A stretch of DNA of 64,000 nucleotides from NCBI RefSeq assembly GCF_002959895.1, contig NZ_PPDD01000008.1:1-64000 (forward strand), given 5' to 3'. Of the stretch, positions 26,384-36,042 are shown piece after piece. Numbering within the stretch: the stretch's first letter is position 1; every line of letters begins with the position of its first letter. The stretch is from Veillonella infantium (GTDB lineage Bacteria; Bacillota; Negativicutes; Veillonellales; Veillonellaceae). A program made the translations under genes and the position numbers. The notes under the pieces were generated by a model, which saw only the letters and a list, made by a program, of their open reading frames with translations, was not told where the DNA came from and did not search any database.

Positions 26384-28000
26384 TTAAGAAAGACCATCAG
26401 TTTTCTTACTTCTAATAAAGCCTAATTGCTCCATACGCTTGGTTAATTCATTATAGAAGGCTTCCGCCATAGCATTTTGATGCTTACCAGTTTGGGCCTT
26501 ATCAGCGCTAAAGAGAGAATCCTTAATCTTCTTGATCAATGTAGATTTAGCTTTAGGTTTATTCAACAATTCCATAAACAATAAATCCTCATCGGAAATA
26601 TCACCAATGGCATCATTGAACATGTTTGCGCCATAAATATATTCACTACCACCGTCAGCAATAGCTTTCACAAAATTTGTAAAACGTGCTGGTACATAGG
26701 ATAAGCTTTCCATATATTCCTGTTTATCAGGGAATGTTTTATAGAAGCGAATACCCCCCCGTACCATATGTTCAACGATAGCTTTATACAAACTACATAC
26801 AGCTGGCTCTAAATCATCTTCAGATGCCTTAGCAGCATCGTGAGCAGCTTTTAAAATGGCAAGAGCTTCAATCATATTGAAAGTGCCACCATCTTTAATA
26901 AGCGCTTTGAATGTATCTCGTACAAGGTCATTTTGAAACATTTCTAATGCTTCTTCATCAAAGAGGATTTGGAATACAAAATTATTCACAATGGTACGTA
27001 CAGGTACTGTATTCACCTTTTCAGGATTAGCTACATCATAGTTAAGATTCTTTGCAGCATCTGCTTTACAAATAATAGACTTACGGAATGTTGTATCCAA
27101 CATAAAGTCTAAATATTGTTCTTGATCTGCTTGGCTATTAGGCGCTAGTTTTTCAAGCTTATCGGCGATACTTTCATCATAGGTACGAACCATAGATAAT
27201 GTTAAATCTGCATCACATACATACGCTAGATTGTGGACCTTCAAATGATCGTTAAATTGGTAAAAATAGCAAGGGTCATTATGAGGTTCTAAATGGTCGT
27301 GACCTACATAATAATCATCCTTTTGCATAACAGAACGCAAAGCCCCTAAGAATTTACTATTACGCTCTTTAAGGTTGTCATAATTAAGAATTTGAGAGCC
27401 TACTAAGCTGCCCACAGTTTTACCGCGCAATACCTTTTCCTTATGCGTTAATTCATCATGACCACGATTAGCAAATAGCATGAGCTGACGTACCTCTTCC
27501 ATCGTATGCCAGCCAGGATATGTATTATATGACACATAGGCAATGCCATTATCAGCCAGGTGTTTGGATATAATATCAAGCAATTTATCCTTCATCTCAT
27601 CGCTAATCCAAGAGTAAAAACCATGAGCGATGATGTAATCAAAGGTTCCTAAGGTCTCATCAAAGTTCATAATATCCCCTTGAATTAGAGATACATTATC
27701 CAACTTAGCATCACTAATAATTTTATTCCCCTTCTCTACTTGATCTTGGGAAAGCTCAATACCAACAAAGGTCGCTTCTGGATTATGTACAGCTTGAGAG
27801 ATGATATTTCCACCATAGGTTGCGCCTAATTCAAGAACACGAGCTGTCTTTGCGGGCGGAGTATTAAGTCCTACAAGTGTACCATACGCTTCTAAATACG
27901 CAGGTGTTGTAAATGGAAATGGATAGGATTTATAGCCTAACTCTTTATATATTGTTTGTTGCATATCATCTGTTGTGATCTGTTGGTTATCCTTAGCCAT
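26384..28000 (-). CDS. Class I SAM methyltransferase with methyltransferase regulatory domain
   Basis: A 538-residue protein. Motif I VLELGATYGGNI and the acidic VGIELSQDQVEKG segment mark a Rossmann-fold SAM-binding domain in residues 40-200. A following helical part resembles the methyltransferase regulatory domain found with PKMT-type protein lysine methyltransferases. The substrate is unknown. The start is set at the ATG at 28000 because the GTG six bases upstream lies inside the AGAGG ribosome binding site. It is a single gene with its own terminator. Confidence 0.8.
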   Translation of the reverse strand: MAKDNQQITTDDMQQTIYKELGYKSYPFPFTTPAYLEAYGTLVGLNTPPAKTARVLELGATYGGNIISQAVHNPEATFVGIELSQDQVEKGNKIISDAKLDNVSLIQGDIMNFDETLGTFDYIIAHGFYSWISDEMKDKLLDIISKHLADNGIAYVSYNTYPGWHTMEEVRQLMLFANRGHDELTHKEKVLRGKTVGSLVGSQILNYDNLKERNSKFLGALRSVMQKDDYYVGHDHLEPHNDPCYFYQFNDHLKVHNLAYVCDADLTLSMVRTYDESIADKLEKLAPNSQADQEQYLDFMLDTTFRKSIICKADAAKNLNYDVANPEKVNTVPVRTIVNNFVFQILFDEEALEMFQNDLVRDTFKALIKDGGTFNMIEALAILKAAHDAAKASEDDLEPAVCSLYKAIVEHMVRGGIRFYKTFPDKQEYMESLSYVPARFTNFVKAIADGGSEYIYGANMFNDAIGDISDEDLLFMELLNKPKAKSTLIKKIKDSLFSADKAQTGKHQNAMAEAFYNELTKRMEQLGFIRSKKTDGLS

Positions 28001-28142
28001 AAGCACCTCTATATTACGATTAAATTTACCTTGTTATCTATCAATGTATCAATGCAATATACTTACGTATAACTGCATAACTATCTAATATTATATCAAA
28101 TTCCTAGTATATTACCTATGTAAAACTGTTATTTATACACAA

Positions 28143-28170
28143 AAGAGGCACCCTCGAAAGGGTGCCTCTT
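28143..28170 (-). terminator. Terminator of nifJ
   Basis: A 12 bp perfect stem AAGAGGCACCCT with a UUCG loop on the minus strand and TTTTGTG after it, 27 bases beyond the nifJ stop. A short CGTTA-AA-TAACG palindrome lies between. Confidence 0.9.
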
Positions 28171-28197
28171 ATTAGTTCTTAGTCGTTAAATAACGAA

Positions 28198-31100
28198 TTA
28201 TTTTACGTCTTCGAAACCTTTTTGTAAGCGAACATAGCTTAAGCGACGATCTTTAGCGTCTTGTTCAGTTTTAGCGAACAATTCTTCTGCAACATCTGGA
28301 GCTGCTTTAGCCAAGGAAGCGTAACGTACTTCACCTTTAAGGAAGTCTTGGAAGCTTTCAGTTGGTTCTTTGGAATCCAAGGAGAATGGATTTTTACCTT
28401 CTTCTTTAAGTTGAGGGTTGTATCTGTAAAGATCCCAGTAACCAGCTGCAACTGCTTTACGTTGTTCTTCTTGAGCTTTACCCATACCAGCTTTAATACC
28501 ATGGTTGATACATGGGCTGTAAGCGATGATCAAGGATGGACCTGGATATGCTTCAGCTTCTGTAATAGCTTTCATCAATTGGTTTTTGTCTGCGCCCATA
28601 GCTACTTGTGCTACGTATACATAACCATAAGACATAGCCATCATGCCAAGGTCTTTTTTCTTAGTACGTTTACCAGAAGCTGCGAATTGAGCAACTGCTG
28701 CGATATTAGTGGATTTGGAAGCTTGACCACCAGTGTTGGAATATACTTCAGTATCGAATACGAAGATGTTGATGTCTTCGCCAGAAGCTAATACATGGTC
28801 AACACCGCCGAAGCCGATATCGTATGCCCAGCCGTCACCACCGAAGATCCAGTGGGAACGTTTGATCAAGAATTGTTTTTTCGCAAGAAGTTCTTTCAAC
28901 TCAGGAGTTGTAGCGCCTTCAGCTTCGATAGCTGCTACTAAACGTTCGGAACGTTGACGAGTAGCCGCACCAAGGTTAGCGAATTCAAGCCAGTGTTCTA
29001 AAGCTTCTTTCAATTCGCCAGTAGCAGTTTCAGCAGCTTTCGCAGCCACTTCTGCTAATTGTTGGCGAACTTTCTTAACGCCGATATACATACCGTAACC
29101 ATACTCAGCATTGTCTTCGAACAAGGAGTTCGCCCAGGAAGGACCTTGACCTTGTTGGTTAGTTGTGTATGGAGATGCAGGCATGGAAGCACCCCAGATG
29201 GAGGAACAACCAGTTGCATTGGCAATCATCATGCGGTCGCCGAACAATTGAGTTAACAATTTAGCGTAAGGAGTTTCACCACAACCTGCGCAAGCACCGG
29301 AGAACTCGAACAATGGTTGTTCGAATTGGGAACCTTTAACAGTTTCCTTCTTCATAGGGTTTTCTTTTACAGGAAGGTTAACACCGTAGTTCCATGCTTC
29401 CGCTTGTTCGATTTCGGAATCGATGGAAGTCATTACGATAGCTTTGCCTTTAGGAGCTGGACAGATATCAACACAGTTACCGCAACCCAAGCAATCTAAT
29501 GGGGATACTGCGATACGGAATTGAAGGTCTTTAGCACCTAATGCAGGAATTGTATCGAAATGTTCTGGAGCCGCAGCCACTTCTGCTTCAGTTGCCAAGA
29601 TTGGGCGAATTGTAGCATGTGGACATACGAAAGAACATTGGTTACATTGGATACAGTTTTCTGGTAACCATTTTGGAACGAACAATGCAGGACCGCGTTT
29701 TTCGAATTTAGCAGTACCAGCAGGTAATGTACCATCTTCGTAACCAGCAAATGTGGATACTGGAAGATCATAACCAGCTTGTGCATTGATTGGTTGTGCA
29801 ATATTTTGAACGAAGGATGGGCAAGATTCGCAACCAGGTTTAACTGCGTGACCGCCTTCATCAACAGCGTTTTTCCAGTCAGCAGGAACATCTACTTTTA
29901 CCAAAGCGTTAACGCCTTGATCGATAGCAGCGTTGTTCATGTCAACAATATTTTGACCTTTTTTACCGTAAGAAGTTACTACGGATTCTTTAAGGTATTT
30001 AACAGCATCATCTACAGGGATGATTTCAGTCAATTTGAAGAATGCAGCTTGAGTTACCATGTTGATACGACCGCCCAAACCGATTTCGGAAGCGATTTTC
30101 GCAGCATTGATGATGTAGAAGTTCAATTCTTTTTCTGCGATTTGACGACGTAATTTAGCTGGTAAATGTTCGTTCAATTCTTCAGGAGACCAAGTACAGT
30201 TCAATAAGAATGTACCGCCTTTTTTGATGCCGCGGATCAAGTCGTATTCATGTACATAAGATTGACGATGACATGCTACGAATTGAGGTTCAGTAATCAA
30301 ATATGGCAAGTTGATTGGGTTTTTACCAAAACGAAGGTGAGACATTGTTACGCCACCAGATTTTTTGGAGTCGTAATCAAAGTATGCTTGAGCATACATA
30401 TCAGTATGGTCACCGATAATTTTGATAGCGGATTTGTTCGCACCTACAGTACCGTCAGAACCGAAGCCCCAGAATTTACATTCAGTCAAACCAGGAGTTT
30501 CAACTTCTACGCCTTCAGCACGATCTAAGGACAAGAATGTAACATCATCATTGATACCCAATGTGAAGAATTTCTTACCGTTTTCAGCAGCCAAGTTATC
30601 GAATACAGCTACGATGTCTGCAGGGATAACGTCTTTGGAGCTCAAACCATAACGGCCAGCGATAACTTTTACGTTACGACCACCGTCGATTACAGCAGCT
30701 TGTACGTCCAAGAACAATGGTTCAGCCAAAGCACCTGGTTCTTTAGTACGGTCAAGAACTGCAATGCGTTCTACTGTTTGAGGAAGAGCTTTCAACAAAC
30801 GATCTGTTGCGAATGGACGGAACAAGTGAACGTTGATGAAACCAACTTTACGACCCAATTTGTTTAAGTAGTCAACAGTGGATTGAACTACTTGAGCGGA
30901 GGAACCCATAGTTACGATTACGTCTGTTGCATCAGCAGCACCATGGTAGTTGAACAATTGGTAGTTAGTGCCAGCCAATTTGTTAACTTCGTTCATGTAG
31001 TGTTCTACAACGTCAGGAACGTTCAAATAGAATTTGTTGGATGCTTCACGATGTTGGAAGTAAACGTCAGGGTTTTCTGCAGTACCACGAGTTACAGGAG

Positions 31101-31734
31101 CATCTGGATTCAATGCATTTTTACGGAATGCATTAACAGCGTCCATATCAACCAATGGTTTCAAATCTTCATAGTCCCAGATTTCGATTTTTTGAATTTC
31201 GTGGGATGTACGGAAACCGTCGAAGAAGTTGATGAATGGTACACGAGTTTTAATAGCTGTCAAGTGAGCTACAGCGGACAAGTCCATTACTTCTTGTACG
31301 GAGGATTCAGCAAGCATAGCGCAGCCAGCTGCACGAGCAGCCATTACGTCTTGGTGGTCACCAAAGATAGCCAAAGCATGTGCAGCTAATGCACGAGCAG
31401 CTACTTGGAATACACCTGGAAGTAATTCGCCTGCTACTTTGTATAAGTTAGGAAGCATCAATAACAAACCTTGGGAAGATGTGAAAGTTGTTGTTAATGC
31501 ACCAGCTTGTAAAGAACCGTGAGTTGCGGCAGCAGCACCTGCTTCAGATTGCATTTCTACAACTTGAACAGTGTTACCGAAAATGTTTTTACGACCAGAC
31601 GCAGCCCATTCGTCAATGTGTTCTGGCATTGGGGAAGATGGAGTGATTGGGTAAATCGCAGCAACTTCTGTAAAACCATAAGAAACGTGAGCAGCCGCTT
31701 GGTTGCCGTCCATAGTTTTAAATTTACGACTCAT
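28198..31734 (-). CDS. nifJ: Pyruvate:ferredoxin (flavodoxin) oxidoreductase
   Basis: A 1178-residue homodimeric PFOR converting pyruvate and CoA to acetyl-CoA, CO2 and reduced ferredoxin. Domains I-II (YPITPSSPMPEH) bind pyruvate. CIQCNQCSFVCP and CLGCGNCVDICP are the two 4Fe-4S ferredoxin-like clusters. CAGCGETPY plus a further Cys near the end hold the proximal cluster, and GDGWAYDIGFGG...SNTGGQ binds TPP. It is central to lactate/pyruvate fermentation. AAGGAGG precedes the ATG. A divergent LysR gene may regulate it. Confidence 0.97.
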   Translation of the reverse strand: MSRKFKTMDGNQAAAHVSYGFTEVAAIYPITPSSPMPEHIDEWAASGRKNIFGNTVQVVEMQSEAGAAAATHGSLQAGALTTTFTSSQGLLLMLPNLYKVAGELLPGVFQVAARALAAHALAIFGDHQDVMAARAAGCAMLAESSVQEVMDLSAVAHLTAIKTRVPFINFFDGFRTSHEIQKIEIWDYEDLKPLVDMDAVNAFRKNALNPDAPVTRGTAENPDVYFQHREASNKFYLNVPDVVEHYMNEVNKLAGTNYQLFNYHGAADATDVIVTMGSSAQVVQSTVDYLNKLGRKVGFINVHLFRPFATDRLLKALPQTVERIAVLDRTKEPGALAEPLFLDVQAAVIDGGRNVKVIAGRYGLSSKDVIPADIVAVFDNLAAENGKKFFTLGINDDVTFLSLDRAEGVEVETPGLTECKFWGFGSDGTVGANKSAIKIIGDHTDMYAQAYFDYDSKKSGGVTMSHLRFGKNPINLPYLITEPQFVACHRQSYVHEYDLIRGIKKGGTFLLNCTWSPEELNEHLPAKLRRQIAEKELNFYIINAAKIASEIGLGGRINMVTQAAFFKLTEIIPVDDAVKYLKESVVTSYGKKGQNIVDMNNAAIDQGVNALVKVDVPADWKNAVDEGGHAVKPGCESCPSFVQNIAQPINAQAGYDLPVSTFAGYEDGTLPAGTAKFEKRGPALFVPKWLPENCIQCNQCSFVCPHATIRPILATEAEVAAAPEHFDTIPALGAKDLQFRIAVSPLDCLGCGNCVDICPAPKGKAIVMTSIDSEIEQAEAWNYGVNLPVKENPMKKETVKGSQFEQPLFEFSGACAGCGETPYAKLLTQLFGDRMMIANATGCSSIWGASMPASPYTTNQQGQGPSWANSLFEDNAEYGYGMYIGVKKVRQQLAEVAAKAAETATGELKEALEHWLEFANLGAATRQRSERLVAAIEAEGATTPELKELLAKKQFLIKRSHWIFGGDGWAYDIGFGGVDHVLASGEDINIFVFDTEVYSNTGGQASKSTNIAAVAQFAASGKRTKKKDLGMMAMSYGYVYVAQVAMGADKNQLMKAITEAEAYPGPSLIIAYSPCINHGIKAGMGKAQEEQRKAVAAGYWDLYRYNPQLKEEGKNPFSLDSKEPTESFQDFLKGEVRYASLAKAAPDVAEELFAKTEQDAKDRRLSYVRLQKGFEDVK

Positions 31735-32119
31735 GTGATTATTGCCTCCTTAAGCATTTAGCAAAAATAGAACACTTGCTTAATCTATCATTATGTTTAG
31801 GAATAACAACCATTACAAACTTGCGCACATGAAAAAATAATGCAATAATATATATGTTATATATAATATGGCATTATGTGTGAACATACTTTTGTAGTGG
31901 GCACAACCATAATTCCTAATATCATAACTTGATATAGCCCTATAAGCACATTATAACGTGCTGGGCCCTATCAACGCAACACATACAGTGACTGTCGCTT
32001 TGCCAATATTGCTATCCATACTTTACATAAAGTAATAGCTAATTGCATTATAGTAATAACTATTCTCATTTAGTTTAAGTCACTTCCTATAACCAGGTTT
32101 TATTTTTAGGGGGGTAATT
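31735..32119. promoter_or_regulatory. nifJ / LysR divergent control region
   Basis: A minus-strand promoter for nifJ is seen as TTGTAA (31813-31818), 17 bases, CATAAT (31790-31795). Upstream of it an inverted pair ATAATGC...GCATTAT surrounds an A+T-rich centre (about 31838-31880). An AGCAC-ATTATAA-GTGCT-like repeat lies near 31946-31962. These are candidate LysR-type sites. No clear promoter for the LysR gene was identified. A GGGGGG run precedes its ATG. Confidence 0.5.
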
Positions 32120-33043
32120 ATGGATTTTCATCATTTGAAATACTTCGTTGAAGTAGCTGATCAAAAAAGCTTTAGTAAAGCTGCGCGGAATTTGCACATC
32201 TCCCAATCCGCTATCAGCCGTACTATTAAAGCTTTAGAAGACGAACTTGGTGTTGTTCTCTTCATGCGTAATGCTAAATCTGTAGAACTTACTGATGGGG
32301 GTACCATCTTCTTAACCCACGCAAAACGCGTAGTATTCATGTTTGAACATCTTAAAACTGATTTTGAAAACGAATTTCGTTTGGAACAAGGTTCCATCAG
32401 AATTGGTATTCCACCAATTACCGATGCACCTATTTTTGCACAGCTTTTAGGTGAATTCAAAAAAGTATATCCACAAATCGAACTAGAACTTTACGAACAA
32501 GGTTCCAAAAAAGTTGAGATTAGTGTTCAGGAAGGCTTAATCGATATTGGTATCATTTGTACAAAACCAAATCCTAAAGAATTTGAATCCTTCTACCTCA
32601 CTAGCGATCCACTTTCCGTTATTGTTCCTAAATCTAGTCCTCTAGCGAAAGAAAAAGAAATTCGTTTAGAAATGCTAGCTGATGAATCCTTCGTATTGCA
32701 TAAAGATGATTTTAACTTACATGACGAAATCATCAAAGCTTGTAAACATACAGGTTTCCAACCTCATATTGTATTTGAAACAAGCCAACGTGATCTCATG
32801 TTACAAACAGTTAGTGCAGACCTTGCTATCGCATTGTTACCATCTCGCCTCTGCCCTGAGGTAGGTGAAAACACAGAGGTTGGTTCCAAGGTTGTTGTAC
32901 GTCCACTTGTACCAGAAATCATTCATACACTTTATGTTATTTGGAAAAAAGGTCATTACCTCTCCCACGCTTCTCGCTTGTGGTTAGACTTCGTAAATTC
33001 CAAATTACCATTACCTGGATTACAACTTGAGGATCTTCAATAA
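32120..33043 (+). CDS. LysR-family transcriptional regulator
   Basis: A 307-residue LTTR. The N-terminal helix-turn-helix (FVEVADQKSFSKAARNLHISQSAISRTIKALEDELG) is followed by a LysR substrate-binding domain (about residues 90-295). Divergent orientation from nifJ with a 385 bp shared region suggests control of pyruvate oxidation, perhaps in response to an acid metabolite. It resembles CynR/CcpE-like regulators only generally. The gene is translationally coupled to the following membrane-protein gene (TAATG). Confidence 0.88.
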   Translation: MDFHHLKYFVEVADQKSFSKAARNLHISQSAISRTIKALEDELGVVLFMRNAKSVELTDGGTIFLTHAKRVVFMFEHLKTDFENEFRLEQGSIRIGIPPITDAPIFAQLLGEFKKVYPQIELELYEQGSKKVEISVQEGLIDIGIICTKPNPKEFESFYLTSDPLSVIVPKSSPLAKEKEIRLEMLADESFVLHKDDFNLHDEIIKACKHTGFQPHIVFETSQRDLMLQTVSADLAIALLPSRLCPEVGENTEVGSKVVVRPLVPEIIHTLYVIWKKGHYLSHASRLWLDFVNSKLPLPGLQLEDLQ

Positions 33044-33471
33044 TGAATAAACCATCTGGGCTCGCATCTAAATTGCGGGCCCTTTTGAAAGCTAAAGAAA
33101 CACCCATGTGGGGCGTTATTATCGTGCTGGTCATCGTCATAATCTTCCAGCAAATACAAATTTCAGAACTACAATGGCGTGTCGATGAAGACCACGATGG
33201 TTCTTCCGTTGATAGTGTAGCTGGTCGCCTTTACATCCTCGAAGGGATGGCTAATAAACATAGCGACCAACTGGATGATATCTTTAAAGACATTCGTCAA
33301 CTACAAAACGATGGTGCCAAGTACGACTGGGAACTAAAACAACTACAATGGTTGCACCCAGAACTCAAAGTACGACCACCAGAAGCAAATCCTTCCCCAT
33401 TCAAATCGACAGATTTAAACCTCGATATGAATCCTGGGAAAGTACCGGATGTAATAAAACAAAGTCAATAA
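33043..33471 (+). CDS. Small bitopic membrane protein coupled to the LysR gene
   Basis: A 142-residue protein with one membrane segment at about residues 25-40 (WGVIIVLVIVIIFQQIQIS). A charged, helical extracytoplasmic or cytoplasmic part follows (ISELQWRVDEDHDGSS...), with coiled-coil-like spacing and a Pro/Asn-rich end. No family is recognised. The start codon overlaps the LysR stop, which indicates a linked function or at least common expression. It ends before a strong terminator. Confidence 0.7.
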   Translation: MNKPSGLASKLRALLKAKETPMWGVIIVLVIVIIFQQIQISELQWRVDEDHDGSSVDSVAGRLYILEGMANKHSDQLDDIFKDIRQLQNDGAKYDWELKQLQWLHPELKVRPPEANPSPFKSTDLNLDMNPGKVPDVIKQSQ

Positions 33472-33488
33472 AGAAATCAGAAATAAAT

Positions 33489-33555
33489 AAAAGCACCTTA
33501 TACCTATACAAAAGTCATCACAAATGACTCTTCTCATAGGATATAAGGTGCTTTT
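33489..33555. terminator. Two-tier terminator after the LysR operon
   Basis: Outer 14 bp arms AAAAGCACCTTATA / TATAAGGTGCTTTT enclose CCTAT / ATAGG and an inner AGTCAT-5-ATGACT hairpin. It can serve both the plus-strand operon and the minus-strand gene that follows. Confidence 0.88.
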
Positions 33556-33620
33556 ATCGTTATTCTTTTATAGATTTAATTACTCGTTTTCCCATACATC
33601 TTTACAATGACGAATTGCTT

Positions 33621-34238
33621 CTACTTGCGATACGCTTCCAATTTATATGCATATTCAGTTAAAAGATTTTTTGAATAAATTTTTTCATTTTTTGAATCTC
33701 TAACTTCTTTCCAAATAATAGATGCTACTTTTAATTTATTCGAATAATTACAACTACATTCATCTGCACAAAAATCCTTAAAAAATTGATTCCATTGACA
33801 AACCGAATTGTCATACTTTGCATAATCTGATTCACCATAATATACTTTCAGCAAATCTCCAATTGTAAAGCTTGTATTTTTTTCACTCTTTACTTTTCTC
33901 CAGGCAGTAGCCATATCAGCATTAAATTTAAATCGTGAAACACCTATTAAATCAGAGAAATATTCTCTAAACTTCGTATTAAAGGAAAAATTACATTCAA
34001 GTAATGGTGTATCTAAAGTAATAGTTTCCACTTGCCTTCTTCTATTTTTTATTGATGATTTTTTAATTAAATTGCCTTTAAAATACTGCTCAATAATATG
34101 ATTGAGTTCTTGTTTTGTCCCCCTATCTTCTAATCCTAATGATTTACATATTTGTGAAAGTTCATCACGATACCAATAATATTTATTAAATTCATCAAAT
34201 GATGAAATTTCATCAAACTTGGGTCTACACGCTTTCAA
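33621..34238 (-). CDS. SAP-motif / DUF6434-like protein
   Basis: A 205-residue soluble protein. Residues 1-55 form a SAP-like helix-extended loop-helix (YYWYRDELSQICKSLGLEDRGTKQELNHIIEQYFKG), a putative nucleic-acid-binding motif. The rest matches my recollection of DUF6434 (FREYFSDLIGVSRFKFNADMATAWRK and QWNQFFKDF). The gene is A+T rich with CTTAAGGAG before the ATG and has no functional partner nearby. It looks like an accessory gene between two core blocks. Function unknown. Confidence 0.65.
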   Translation of the reverse strand: MKACRPKFDEISSFDEFNKYYWYRDELSQICKSLGLEDRGTKQELNHIIEQYFKGNLIKKSSIKNRRRQVETITLDTPLLECNFSFNTKFREYFSDLIGVSRFKFNADMATAWRKVKSEKNTSFTIGDLLKVYYGESDYAKYDNSVCQWNQFFKDFCADECSCNYSNKLKVASIIWKEVRDSKNEKIYSKNLLTEYAYKLEAYRK

Positions 34239-34401
34239 TCTTTTGTCTCCTTAAGTTTAAGATACAGCATTTACAGATGTGCCTATTGTAAAAGTTGCTA
34301 ATACGGTTGCTAAAATAACGTTCTATACATATTATTCTCTCTTTTTTATCCTGTAGATTCTATTATTCTCATTATACATAAAACAGCATTATTACTAAAG
34401 A

Positions 34402-34461
34402 AAAAGAGCTATACCCCATACATTCGCTACAATGTGAATGTATTAGAGATATAGCTCTTTT
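34402..34461 (-). terminator. Terminator of the MFS transporter gene
   Basis: Outer arms AAAAGAGCTATA / TATAGCTCTTTT enclose an inner ATACATTC-10-GAATGTAT hairpin. It lies 26 bases after the MFS stop. The architecture is like the two-tier terminators at 33489 and 35977. The 34239-34401 stretch shows nothing else recognisable. Confidence 0.85.
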
Positions 34462-34487
34462 AATTTTGAAATTTGATGCAGGACTAC

Positions 34488-35801
34488 TTAGTCATCCTTG
34501 TGTTCCATAGATTTTGGTAATGTCAAAATCAAGAGCGCTGCAAGGAACATACAAGCCCCCATTACATAGTAGCCGTAAGCAAAGCTACCTGTGTGACCAT
34601 TGATGAAACCAAGCATGTAAGGACCTACCCAGCCCCCCATGTTACCAGAGGAGTTAATGAGGCCCATCGCACCCGCCGCAGCAGCACCGGACAAGAATGT
34701 TGTTGGCATAGTCCACCATACACCCATACCTCCGTAAACACCTACAGCAGTTAAGCAGATAAATAATAAGCTAATTTCTGGGGATGGACTATGTGGCGTT
34801 GCTAAGAAGCCAATAGTACCAATGAATAATGTAGTCGCTACGTGCCAACGTTTTTCATTACGCTTTTCAGAGGAGTAACCACAATATACTTGTACAAGTA
34901 ATGCAGCAGACATTGGAATCGCAATAGACCATGCTACAACACTTGGTGGCCAACCGGATAAGCTTTTAAGCACTTGAGGCATCCAGAAGCTAAAGCCCCA
35001 GAAGCCAATAACCCATAAGAAGTAAATTAACGCTAAACGTAATACTTTTGGATCTTTTAAAGCTTGCCATGTGGTATATTTCTTTACAGCTTGCTTTTGT
35101 TGCTCTTCTTTTTCAAGTTCAGCCTTGATATACGCTTTTTCTGCATCAGTTACCCAAGATGCATGATCTGGACGTTCTTTCATCCAGAATGCGAAAATGA
35201 ACGCAAAAATTACAGCAGGAATGGCTTCAACGATAAAGAGTGTGCGCCAACCATGCAAACCAAAGAATGTTGTATCTAGCAAGATACCTGCCAATGGACC
35301 ACCAATGATGTTAGAGAACAATAAAGATGTTAACATCAAGGAGATCGCTTTCGCACGTTCCTTTGGCAAGAACCAATTCGGTATCAGTAACGAATAAATT
35401 ACAGGATATAAAGAGGCTTCACATAGACCGAGTAAGAATCGATAAATATAAAACTCCAACTCTGTAGTCATCGTCGTCATAAGAATACATACGAGACCCC
35501 AACTAAACATGATACGAGCCACCCAATGCATAGCGTTACAGCGAGCAGCTATTAAGGATGCTGGCACTTCAAATAAAACGTAGCCAATAAAGAAAATACC
35601 GGCCCCCATACCGAATACCTCTGGCGTTAACCATGGTAAATTCTCTTTCATGGTCAAGCCTGCATAGGCAATATTAACACGGTCTAAGAAGGCAATGATG
35701 GAAACAATAAATAAAGGTAAGACTACGTGTAGCATACGCCGCTTTGTAAAGTCTTTGAAATCGATGGCCCCACTTTGAGGCTCTGGTGTAGATGAGTTCA
35801 T
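34488..35801 (-). CDS. MFS transporter, anion:cation symporter (ACS) type
   Basis: A 437-residue, 12-helix major facilitator protein. FLDRVNIAYAG in helix 1 and the central EKYIKAELEKEEQQKQ loop are typical of the ACS subfamily (phthalate, glucarate and other organic acid importers). The substrate cannot be read from the sequence; a carboxylate is likely. Its promoter overlaps a perfect inverted repeat at 35819-35849, so it is probably repressed by an unlinked regulator. It has its own terminator and AAAGGAA before the ATG. Confidence 0.85.
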   Translation of the reverse strand: MNSSTPEPQSGAIDFKDFTKRRMLHVVLPLFIVSIIAFLDRVNIAYAGLTMKENLPWLTPEVFGMGAGIFFIGYVLFEVPASLIAARCNAMHWVARIMFSWGLVCILMTTMTTELEFYIYRFLLGLCEASLYPVIYSLLIPNWFLPKERAKAISLMLTSLLFSNIIGGPLAGILLDTTFFGLHGWRTLFIVEAIPAVIFAFIFAFWMKERPDHASWVTDAEKAYIKAELEKEEQQKQAVKKYTTWQALKDPKVLRLALIYFLWVIGFWGFSFWMPQVLKSLSGWPPSVVAWSIAIPMSAALLVQVYCGYSSEKRNEKRWHVATTLFIGTIGFLATPHSPSPEISLLFICLTAVGVYGGMGVWWTMPTTFLSGAAAAGAMGLINSSGNMGGWVGPYMLGFINGHTGSFAYGYYVMGACMFLAALLILTLPKSMEHKDD

Positions 35802-35818
35802 ATAATTCCTTTCTACTA

Positions 35819-35870
35819 CTTAAGATATTACATACCTTACTATCTTAAGAAAACAAAAGTCCTCTGTCAA
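35819..35870 (-). promoter_or_regulatory. MFS promoter overlapped by a 9-13-9 palindrome
   Basis: Minus strand TTGACA (35865-35870), 17 bases, TAAGAT (35842-35847). A perfect inverted repeat CTTAAGATA-13-TATCTTAAG (35819-35849) covers the -10 and the start region, which is where a repressor would bind. Confidence 0.72.
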
Positions 35871-35976
35871 TGGAATTATATAGAATATAGAAATAACAAA
35901 TAGGAATAGTAACACCAAAATAATAGCCTTTAAAAATAGAAAAAGGATATTTGCTAGGAATGACTGTATAAAACAA

Positions 35977-36038
35977 AAAGCACTTTATAGTATAAATATA
36001 TCTCTATCACAAGATAAGAAAATACTATAAAGTGCTTT
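35977..36038 (-). terminator. Terminator of the cupin gene
   Basis: A 17 bp perfect stem AAAGCACTTTATAGTAT with an inner TATCT-8-AGATA pairing and a T-rich end (TTTTGTTTTATA, minus strand). It begins 5 bases beyond the cupin stop. Confidence 0.88.
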
Positions 36039-36042
36039 CATA

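Noticed and set aside
28239-31761. Long antisense frames inside nifJ (for example 28261-28791, 30883-31389 and 29538-29891)
   Set aside because: Codon bias of nifJ leaves long open antisense frames. None has a ribosome binding site or a recognisable protein, and nifJ itself is complete.
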